64,000 nucleotides of DNA, from positions 124,001-188,000 of the forward strand of contig BQMF02000297.1 of the NCBI GenBank assembly GCA_027922465.2, written 5' to 3'. The stretch comes from Turritopsis dohrnii (taxonomy: Eukaryota; Cnidaria; Hydrozoa; Anthoathecata; Oceaniidae). The translations under genes were made by a program, and so were the position numbers. Positions 55,581 to 64,000 of the stretch are shown here, in pieces (position 1 is the stretch's first letter; each line of letters opens with the position of its first letter). The notes beneath the pieces were generated by a model. The model was not told the origin of the DNA and did not search any database. It saw only the letters and a list, made by a program, of their open reading frames with translations.

Positions 55581-56163
55581 TTTTATCAGTGATGCCTTGT
55601 GCGATCTTATAGATTCCACTTGATTTAATAGATTGGTGTGAAAGTTCAGTATCCTGAACCTTTCCCATCAAAGACAACAGCCACATTGCAAAAGAAGACC
55701 AAGATGAACCTGATTCCTTTCGATAAACATCAAGTTCCATAAAAGTATCAAAAGACTCAATATTAGTCAAAACATCTTTTGTTATGCCAATTTGATCAAA
55801 GAAAAGGCCAAGTGACTTTGATGGAACAGAAGATGACATTTCATATCTTTCACATCTTCAGTCTTTCCATGCAATCAGAATTCTTTTTTTATGTGATTTC
55901 TGATTTTATTTGATGAAATTAGCAGGTTTTTTAATTTTGTCACATAAATCTTGACCTGACAATAAATTGAGGGTGCTGGTTATGCATGAATATGGTAAAG
56001 GTAGTTCATCAATAACAGAAAATAAATTTTGAAGTGTCCCATATGTTATCGGGTCATGTCCTGGCAGCCAAAGATCTTCTGGTATTTCAGAGTTCAGCAA
56101 AAGTGAAACCAATGATGAACACTTAATTACATTCTTTTCTGCAATTTTAAAATCGTGGAACAA
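55581..56163 (-). pseudogene. Gene C remnant, 5' part
   Basis: Frames 56163-55906 (MFHDFKIAEKNVIKCSSLVS; PLPYSCITSTLNLLSGQDLC) and 55839-55581 (MSSSVPSKSLGLFFDQIGIT) are separated by a short stretch with stops. They read into the TIR of element B, so B interrupted this gene. Protein family not recognised. Confidence 0.4.
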
Positions 56164-56512
56164 CCAATGAAATTAAAGAACGGAATCAGTGATGTATAAT
56201 TATTTTCGAAAAGAATCGTCAGATCGAGGCTTTCAGAAAATAACTTGCGAAAATCTTGAATTTCAAGTTTCAACAGGCTTCTTTGAGGTCCTTTTTGAGG
56301 ATTACCACCAAAAAATATATACCACAGGAAAGCTTAGTCTATAGCCCATCCTTCAGAGCCGTTTGTTTTTGTTTGTGCTCTTGTGCAGTTGCTCGTCGTT
56401 CACAACACACTTCCCAAAAATTTTGGTGCCATTTTTTCAAAACAAATAATTTCGACTATGTGATTACTTTGAATCTCTTTAAGCACGCTTCCCTGAATTC
56501 TTTCGAAAATTA
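56164..56512. other. Unassigned spacer
   Basis: May contain upstream exon or promoter of gene C. Nothing diagnostic seen. Confidence 0.35.
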
Positions 56513-57507
56513 TCTATATACTAATCACGAGTGTGCATCCGCTTTTTTCACGCTTTCACTCTCTAAAATTTCGGGTCGTTTTTGCGGTCACTTATTCACA
56601 ATGGAGTGTCAGACCACGGCAGTTAATATTTTTCTACGATTAGTATAGGGGAAAACATTGCATTGCATTTAATCGTTTCAAATGTTTTGATTATTCGCGA
56701 GATCAAGAAACAATTAGACAACAACGAAAGTATTGCGCGAAGATTTATTAATGTTTTTAGGGTAAGTACGCTTTAGAACTTTTTTGTTTGTTTGTTTTGT
56801 TTTTTCTTATAGTATTCATAGGGTTTCTGCGTCATTACTTTTCAAATAATACGCGATTGAAGAAATGAATATCATGGTTTTTAATCATGACGGTCTGGGT
56901 TCGTAAAGAAAATCGCAATTGTTTTTAATTCACATTTTGACACTTTTACGACTTTCGCGTTGGGCTTTTATTTACATTGGGGTGTGGATTCCATGAACAG
57001 TTACAGCGATTTTAATCTTTTTGTTGTTTACCTGTACGCACAATTTATTTTTACTACTGCATATATCGTATCGTGAAAGATTTACTACGAATATTTTGAT
57101 GTGTTTCCAGATCTTCTGATTAAAAAGTTTTTCTGTTCATAACTTCAGTGTTGAACTAAATATGCTTTAGCCGGAATACCTAGAGATTTTTAATTAAAAG
57201 AGTGAAGAGTGTTTTTTCTGTATTGACGTTAGATATTTTTAATCATGAGGAAGCATTGCATTGCATCTTCAATTTATACAATTTATATAAAAAGTGAAAA
57301 AAGTGGATGCACAGCGCGTATTTTTATTTTTGATGAATTAAAACCGGTGTTCTACACAATGTTCTACACGGGATACTACATTCTAAACATTCTACATTCC
57401 AAACAATTGAGGAACTTTATCATACTAAAATTCATTATACTAAGCCTTTCTCTCTGTTCAGCTCACATCGATTAAAACCTGTAAAACCTTTTTACACGGG
57501 TTACTAG
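56513..57507 (+). mobile_element. Non-autonomous Helitron, 995 bp
   Basis: A then TCTATATACTAATCACGAG to a CCTGTAAAACCTTTTTACACGGG-type hairpin, TTA, CTAG (57504-57507), T. Sister of 27570-28535 and 45150-46112. Confidence 0.85.
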
Positions 57508-57659
57508 TATATCTATAATCAGGGATAAATTCTAAGTGTTTTAAAAAAATCATCCCTTTTACTCAATTTTTGAAGAAGATATCAGCTTTTAAAAAAAATA
57601 TTTCAATATTTTCTGAAAAATCCTAATGAATACATTGCAGTGTTTGACCACCCTAACAA
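57508..57659. other. Spacer
   Basis: Nothing recognised. Confidence 0.4.
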
Positions 57660-58070
57660 TGGTTTCACAGTGACATCGCACAAAATAAAATGAAATAACC
57701 TCTCTCACAACACAATCTACCATTTAGTGTGACAGACAAACAAACAAACAAACAGAGAATCGGACTATATAGACTAGCTGAGAAGGCGGCGTCGCTCACC
57801 ACCCATGTTCAGGCTGTGTTGAGTTCACAAAAAACAAAGTTAATGAATAATATGTAATAACAACTCCAACAGCTCCTGCACGAATGATGAATAATAGACC
57901 ATCAAATGTGGTTTATATTCTAAAAAAAGAAAGTTGGAATCGGGCGAGAAAAGTGTCAAATTCGCCAACTTATTCATCGGGCCAGACCATTGTATGGTTT
58001 ACACAGCGAAGAAAGGGAGTGTGGTTGATCGCAGTTAAAACCCGTACAAAACTTTCACGCGGGGTACTAG
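57660..58070. mobile_element. Joined Helitron termini
   Basis: On the minus strand a 3' terminus (GCCTTCTCAGCTAG) at about 57772 is directly followed by a 5' terminus TCTATATAGTCCGATTCTCTG running to about 57660. On the plus strand a second 3' terminus (ACCCGTACAAAACTTTCACGCGGGG-type hairpin, then TACTAG) ends at 58070 and is followed by T. So pieces of at least three Helitron ends are packed together. Confidence 0.6.
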
Positions 58071-58279
58071 TGGTAATATACCCATGCTTCGTTCTTCACA
58101 ACTATTGTGAGCTAAATAGCTCCTATCTCGACTCTGATGAAGCGAAAAATCAAATAGAAATAATGAAAACAAATGAAAGTGAAAATAAAAATCATCCTGA
58201 TCCTGTATTCTCTTACAACACAAACAAGGGGGAGGTTGTAAGAAGAACAATAACAAGGTATTTTGCAGAAAATCTTTAA
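58071..58279 (+). pseudogene. Harbinger-type transposase C-terminus
   Basis: Reads VVIYPCFVLHNYCELNSSYL and ends KGEVVRRTITRYFAENL. The CFVLHNYCE and VR-x-x-T-x-x-F blocks are typical for the end of DDE_Tnp_4 (PIF/Harbinger) nucleases. The upstream catalytic part is replaced by Helitron sequence. It converges with the DNA-binding gene at 58932-59841, as expected for a two-gene Harbinger element. Confidence 0.6.
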
Positions 58280-58931
58280 CAAGTCTTATAAACATAGTAA
58301 AAAATATTTTTTAAAACAGTTATGTTAATGTTTACTTCCTTTATATAATATCTAAACTCAATTGTACTTTATTGCATGCAAATTTTGTGGTTTTCCAAAA
58401 TTAAAATGCCCTCAAAAATAGATTTTTGGGCTTACTATGAAAGTAAAATACTGATAAATGCAATATCTGCCAAAAAACCCCACAAAATGTGCATGCAATA
58501 AAGTAAATATCATATAACAGAAGAAGAAAGCTTTCTTTCTTTGTAGGTTTTTTTCTTTTGTACCAATAAGACAGTGTTATGTTTTCAATCGTGACTTCAC
58601 TACTTTCCATATTAACTTAAATGAAACTCAAATAAACAGTTCTGCCACTCTGCATATAAATGAATGCTATATAAACAACAACTATTCCAAACCACTTAAG
58701 GTTTTCAATAAAATAAAATAAATTGTTCAAACAAGGTCGTTAACAATAAAGACTAATCATTTTTCTTTCCATCTGGATATTCTTGATTCAATATATTTAT
58801 GTAGTAACCTTGATCTAGTGTATAATAACCAAAATTACGTTGGGGTTGTGTCTATTGGCGTTGACGTATAGGTTGGTTTTGGAAAGCTAAAGCTTGAGCA
58901 AGGACTTCAGTTGATCTTCCTATTGAATTTG
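58280..58931. other. Intergenic region of the Harbinger-like remnant
   Basis: AT-rich. Contains GTGGTTTTCCAAAATTAAAA-like sequence and an A-rich tract. No gene. Confidence 0.4.
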
Positions 58932-59841
58932 TCATTTGTACCATACTTGCACCAAGGGTATTAACCGACTCAGAAAATCACTTGCTAACTCCTTGATTGC
59001 TTCAGCCATCTCTTTTCGAAACATAGCATCATCTTTGGCTTCGTCAATTAAAATCTTGTCTCGCTGAGCAGATGACAAATTTCTTTGAAGGTGTTTTTGT
59101 TTGTTGTCAACTAATCGAGAGACATTTTCTGACTTACGTTTTGATTTATCTGAAGCACTTGACGACTCTGAGAAACGATCCTCTTTTGTTCGAGTTTGCA
59201 TTTTGAAATAAACATCTGCTGAATTAATGCTATCATTGTCTTTGTCATAGATTGTATCTTCCTCTTCATAATTAGGTACTTCATTATCAGTATTGTTAGG
59301 TACAGTTGTATCAGCATTATTATTTATGTCGATACTAGAAAAAGCATCCCCACTTACGCCATAAGGCAAGGGTTCAGTGTTGGGAGAACCTCCCCAGAGT
59401 TCAATAAGTCTATCAAAATGTTCGTACACTATTTTCCCACTTCCAGAGCGTGTGCCACTGACAACGGCTTTGGAAAAGTTTTGTCTGATTTCCTTTATCT
59501 TCTCAATTATACATTTTCTTCCTTTATCAATAAGTTCTTTTTCAGCCTTATTCTTCTCTTTGACTTCTTCCATAGAGATGTTATCCTCAAGTGCAGTTTC
59601 TTTTACTGGTCCCAATATTTCCGGATGCAGCTTGACTTAGGAAATTCTAATCTCAGTGTATAACTTGGGCTTATCAGGGTCAAAATCTTTGCACTGAAAC
59701 GCCATTTCTGTTTTATATTCAAAAAGGCAAGATATAAGATCCTCAATTAACTGCTTCCCATCTAAAATTCTTCCTTTGCTTTTTTGTCTGTTTATCAAGA
59801 TTTTGTGCTGAGGCACTAGACTTCCTAGTTCCATCCACCAT
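58932..59841 (-). pseudogene. DNA-binding accessory protein of the Harbinger-like remnant
   Basis: The main frame reads RILDGKQLIEDLISCLFEYK, FDPDKPKLYTEIR, a stop (59637-59639), then ILGPVKETALEDNISMEEVK, SKAVVSGTRSGSGKIVYEHF and DRLIELWGGSPNTEPLPYGV, an acidic stretch and a helical basic C-terminus (DEAKDDAMFRKEMAEAIKEL). The N-terminal helices with L-EYK-M--KDFD-DKP resemble the Myb/SANT-like proteins encoded next to Harbinger nucleases. The in-frame stop and an N-terminal frame change show decay. Family assignment is moderate. Confidence 0.5.
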
Positions 59842-59869
59842 ATTAATTAGTTTTTTTCAACTTCACGCA

Positions 59870-60110
59870 TGCACCGTGTATGCAATTTCATCCCGGCAAA
59901 GGGGGCCAGCCTGGTTGAAAGATATCACATGAGAAATTCGTCAGGCCGCTTTACCGACATCTCGGTTAAATAAAGCGAGATCCCCGCAAAGCGGGCTGGC
60001 CCATTTCTCGTGACCACAAACACAAATTTATGACACTTTCTTAATAGTGATGAGATCTTTGCAAACCGAGCTAGCCCACCTCCATGTGATCACCCCTTAC
60101 ACAGCAGATT
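59870..60110. repeat. Iterated CCGAGATCTCGG / GGCTGGCCC terminal-type repeats
   Basis: Words such as GGGCTGGCCCATTTCTC, CTTTACCGACATCTCGGTTA and AAACCGAGCTAGCCC recur in both orientations upstream of the 59841 gene. They look like the terminal or subterminal repeats of the Harbinger-like element. Confidence 0.5.
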
Positions 60111-60284
60111 GATTCTCTTATTAGTATAACAATTACAGATTGATTCTCTTATTAGTCCAACAATTACCAGTGGTAAAGATTTACTTTTGTTTTTAAAACC
60201 ACTTTACAGATGGACGACTCAGTAAAAAGGTACATGTTCTAATGAAAATTGTAAATAAGCTACCTTCAACAATTTATTGCTTAG

Positions 60285-60674
60285 ATGAGTTTTATAAAGT
60301 ATAAATCATTGACAAAGGTTGTAGTCTGTAATATTTGCTGTGATGTCTTAAAATCTAAACGTGATAGTAAGAGAAATGATGCTCATTTAAAACTATGTAA
60401 AGAAAACTGGGCGAAAACTACAATAGCAGAATTTAATTTGTTTTCTAATAAATCATCTTCAAATAAGGTAATGGGTTACGATGGTGACGTGTACAGACTT
60501 GAAAACACACCGTTTGAAAAAAAATATAACTATTTTAAAATGACTGTTTCGTATGTTAATGCAGATTATGAAGACGAAAATAATGCAAAAAAAAGTAGCT
60601 ATCGATTTTATGAAAACATGAGTCCAATGAAAGTTATGTCTTACTGTATAGGTATTATTTTTATCCTGCTTTAA
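60285..60674 (+). CDS. Hypothetical protein with one zinc-finger-like motif
   Basis: 129 aa, MSFIKYKSLTKVVVCNICCD then NDAHLKLCKENW, spacing C-x2-C ... H-x3-C. The remainder (NYFKMTVSYVNADYEDENNA) is not recognised. It may be the first exon of a gene cut by the Helitron segment that starts near 60743, or a BED-like finger exon of another transposon. No downstream continuation found. Confidence 0.3.
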   Translation: MSFIKYKSLTKVVVCNICCDVLKSKRDSKRNDAHLKLCKENWAKTTIAEFNLFSNKSSSNKVMGYDGDVYRLENTPFEKKYNYFKMTVSYVNADYEDENNAKKSSYRFYENMSPMKVMSYCIGIIFILL

Positions 60675-60742
60675 AAATTCAACCAATTGTTTGGTACAAG
60701 TCTTGCGTATATTCCAAATCGCAATTAGGGGACTACACATTT

Positions 60743-63490
60743 TTACCAGATTTTAAAAATATATACATTACTAACATGTTGTTTAAAAACATGGGACTCA
60801 TTTTGAACATCATTTAATATAAGAGTCTCATGTGGATCAGTAACATGTTCAGCATTTTCTTGGGCTAATCCTCTCAATAGATTGGCAGCCAATCCCTCAT
60901 TTCCAGTAGACATTTGTGAACTAGACAACTGTGAATTAGTAGACTGGCTAGACATTATATTCACTTCTTTGTTCCTAGATTCTCTACTAATTTTTTTTCA
61001 TATTTCTCTTTAGCTTCCTGTAATACTCTTATCAGACTAGCAGGTTAAGAATCACTTTCAAGAAACTCTGCAAAAGCTTCCCTATAGTTGTCATGACCCC
61101 TTTTTAAATCATCAGTCTTCTTCCAATTGCCTTTGCTGTGTATCATTAAATTGCCTTTTGCAAACTCTTCAGAAATAGGCCAACATGGTTTCAATGACAG
61201 TCCAGTAAATACAGGCACATGGTCTTTTTGGCATTTAAAATTTTTGTTACAATTACATTCTTTAGCCCAGTCCCAAAGGGAAATGTCAGAGTGCTCAGAA
61301 CGCCTTTCATCACTTAAAAAGCTATCGAGGGGAGTAGTTTGTGTCAATTTGCCATTTTTTCCTGTTGGATCTAAAAGTCTACGCCCTGACCGACAAATAC
61401 GTTGCACTTTTCAAGTAGAGTGATACAACTTCCCTCCAGTGTTCAGATAGTCTGCAGCTGCAGCAGATATGTCAATCATGCCAATAATCTTCATTAAAAG
61501 TTTTTGTGCAATACTTTTCACAGAGAGTTGTTTATCAGATCTTTCTAGCAAATTTTTATATATATGAATCAAATCGTCAGTAGAACAAATTCCTTTACAG
61601 CAATAACCAGAAATATATTTGGGTGAAGCTAAAAAGTTACTATCAATTATTGGTTGAGTATCACAATTTGCCAACCAAGTAAGCAATTTAACCTTAATAT
61701 GCATAATATGCCTAGGATGATGTCTTGGACCTTCATACCTAGGATGCTCTCCTTTTGTTATTTTTGCATCAAATGGATGTAATTCTTTGCCAGTTGTCCA
61801 TTTTGTTTCAGGATTTAAATCGCCAAAATGAAATCTACAATACTTTCCTGGAATGTTGTTACCTTTCTTTTTACGCTTCAATCGCAAACAATACCCATTA
61901 CATTTATGTAAAGCAACCCGATTAATAAGAGAGACATAATGTGTATTAAGATCAGAACTTTCAGTATCTGTAAGGGGCTGGACTAAAGGATTTACTTCAG
62001 GAGGAGGTTGTGTTCCTCCCGGAGCTGCCCATTTATTTTTGCAGGGAGCCCATTCTTTGTTACCGTTTTCATAATATTTTACTTCTCCACCAGCAGGATG
62101 CATGGATACAAAACCAGGAGAATATATACCGGCTTCAACATCATTAGAAGTATTTGTCTGAAGCCAACTTCTTAGTTCTTCTGCGGGTTCATCAGAATGG
62201 CTTAATATAGATCATGCTTCTTGCTGAAAACAATAGCATGGCTATGAATTTCACCCCGGCTTTTAGCAAATTCGTATCGTCACCAGACATCAGAGCACTG
62301 CAAGACTTTCATTACTGTTGAATAGTAGTTAATGCAGCGCTTATCAAAATAATTGGTTACAATGTGAAGATTTTCGAGTACAAGTCTACGTCTAAAAGCG
62401 TGATCACTTTTAACTAATTCCTTTACATGTATTTCATCTTGATTATTGATTAGAGCATAGTATTCCGCAAGTAATTTCAAGAGAGGAACACAATGATATT
62501 CAGCACAACTCATTGTATCAAAATATGCAGGCATGCCACCAAACTCTTTTAGCCTAAAAAATGCTAGATCATCAAGCTCTCGTTTCCGTTCTTTCCAAAA
62601 TGGATGAGAATTTGGAAGATCTGCTACAATGCTGATTATTTTACGTGGAACACTGGTATCTTCATTCTCCAGATTTCTGGCTAATTCCTCAATGGAAAGG
62701 TGAGCATCATCTAACTGCTGTGTTACTACAAAGGTACCTTGTGTTAGTGCTTGCTTCCTCATTTTTACATTAAGCAGCAAGAATTTCAAATAGGGATGTT
62801 TGGATATTCTACGATCGCCAGTGAAATAAATATGTTCAGCAAATTCTTCAAATTTAAAGATGGCTAATCTTGGAATAGTTACATCACAAGAACCATTTAT
62901 GAAGACACTAGGAAAGGCCATTGTAAAAAAAACCAACAATCTTCAACTTATTCAGTGGTTGATTTTTAACATATTTCCATTGTGCACATGCAACCTTTCC
63001 TGACTCTAGCACATTTTTGCCAGCCCCTTCTTTTCCTAAAAGTTTATCCAAAATGGCCTGAAGTTCTTTCTCTGTATCAGTTTTTTCAAAAGGACATGCT
63101 ACGCCTGATGTAGTATGGCTTTCACTTTCTTGTAAATCAAATTCTTGAGGTTGAGGGCCCTTATCTTCCTCTTCCTGTAAATTAGGAATTTCTATAGTTC
63201 AGCAGTTTTTTTGGGTAAATTCTCAAGTCTGTTATCTGCAATTATTACATCTTTATAAAATTGGTTCGGCAAATGCTTAAAGAATCTCCCTTTCAATTGC
63301 ATACTAACATGATTAGGGCCAGTATACAACTCCAGTCCATTTTTGGCCTCAGTAATTTCACCACAAGGAAAACCATAACAAAGACCCTTTATTGCAGTCT
63401 CAACTTTCTGTCTATGAAGCAATTGGGAAGAACCTTTTCTTTTTAACACTATTATTCCTATCTCATCTGGCAATAACGGTGTAGTGTTCT
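60743..63490 (-). pseudogene. Helitron Rep (HUH endonuclease) region, decayed and truncated
   Basis: From 63473 down: LPDEIGIIVLKRKGSSQLLH (N-terminal region); LIHRQ-type and KHLPNQFYKDVI; MAFPSVFINGSCDVTIPRLA ... FGGMPAYFDTMSCAEYHCVP ... IVTNYFDKRCINYYSTVMK (62939-62280, Helitron_like_N); GEIHSHAIVF with the H-x-H of the HUH site (62246-62232); MHPAGGEVKYYENGNKEWAP; YISGYCCKGICS, the likely catalytic tyrosine region; then WDWAKECNCNKNF and HDNYREAFAEFLE (61407-61045); and SSQSTNSQLSSSQMSTGNEG to 60743. Stops and frame changes separate these parts. The helicase half expected next is absent. Confidence 0.75.
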
Positions 63491-63566
63491 AGCAATATGC
63501 ATATCTTGGGGTAAGCTAACACAGTGACCTTTAGATATCGCGCGCGAAAGCGGAAAAAAAATACTA

Positions 63567-64000
63567 TCTATATATTAATAGCTGATTCTCTGTCTGTCTG
63601 TCTGTTTGTTTGTTTGTAAGTCACGCAAAATGGTAGATTGAGTTGTGAGCGAAATTATTTCTGTTTTTGTGTGCGACGTGAGTTCGAAACAAATATATTG
63701 CAACCCCCAATCGAACGTGACTTTTTTTGGCTGATGAACTAATAGGAATAACGTTTTGTTTTTATTATTATTGTTAGTTTTATATTCCACGTTGACTTGG
63801 CTTTGAAAACATTACATCAACTAAATACAAAGAAACTAACTGATTAAACGTTTTGGACATAAAAGCAGCGGTGGCAGAACATTTCGAATAATCAAAATGT
63901 TTAAAAACCGATAGGTAAAAAAAGAGTATCATGATACAAAATATTTGATTTTGCTTTTGTCTTAATAGTTGTCTTAATTTCTTTTAATCGATTTCTTTCA
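63567..64000 (+). mobile_element. Short Helitron (CTGT family), runs off the window
   Basis: A then TCTATATATTAATAGCTG, CTGT microsatellite and AAGTCACGCAAAATGGTAGA, as in 22222-23088. The 3' end is beyond 64000. Confidence 0.8.

Overview
Eukaryotic, AT-rich, intron-bearing DNA made almost wholly of nested and decayed mobile elements. The mix (many short Helitrons, a 2A-bearing CR1/L2-like LINE, Ty3/Gypsy, BEL/Pao, pogo, hAT and Harbinger remnants, and HIRAN-type proteins of a kind I associate with cnidarian genomes) suggests an invertebrate animal, most likely a cnidarian. That assignment is inference. I recognise no conserved host gene, rRNA or tRNA gene.

Layout. 361-2326: two head-to-tail non-autonomous Helitrons. 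2636-6141: two abutting LINE fragments on the minus strand, the second starting with a 2A-like peptide. 6944-20281: a nest. A Helitron is split by a reversed short Helitron (7712-8568) and by a pogo transposon (8931-19039). The pogo transposase gene is itself split by an 8.2 kb insert flanked by 72-bp direct repeats, and that insert carries 'element A' (11976-17594). 21322-23740: decayed hAT transposase split by a Helitron. 24-30 kb: mostly unassigned sequence with two Helitrons and a 22-bp minisatellite. 30039-35839: BEL/Pao retrotransposon. 36113-36781: Harbinger-like MITE carrying a MADF fragment. 38444-38803: type-B DNA polymerase fragment. 39000-39727: palindrome-rich MITE. 39905-56163: remnants of one minus-strand gene ('gene C'), broken by a 2.4 kb Helitron (41327-43730) and by 'element B' (44369-55580). 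Element B is itself interrupted by a Helitron and by a complete Ty3/Gypsy element. 56.5-60.1 kb: Helitron copies and a two-gene Harbinger-like remnant. 60743-63490: Rep part of an autonomous-type Helitron. 63567-64000: another short Helitron running off the window.

Main result. Elements A and B are two diverged copies of one TIR transposon type that I cannot place in a named superfamily. Both have CAGT-starting terminal inverted repeats with TTCCCGAT motifs and a 5-bp target duplication (TATGG for A, TTTTA for B). Both carry the same three genes: a small HIRAN-domain protein, a large zinc-binding protein of about 913 aa in A, and an antisense gene ending in a PHD-like finger whose last exon lies inside the last intron of the large gene. 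The three intron phases of the antisense gene (1, 1, 0) agree between copies. This gene set and the gene-within-intron layout are the strongest candidate here for an undescribed system; the large protein is the likely but unproven transposase.

Insertion order can be read directly: gene C is older than element B, and B is older than the Gypsy copy and the Helitron inside it. In the first nest the order is Helitron, then pogo, then the 8.2 kb insert. Element A lies in that insert between intact TSDs, so it either arrived after the insert or came with it.
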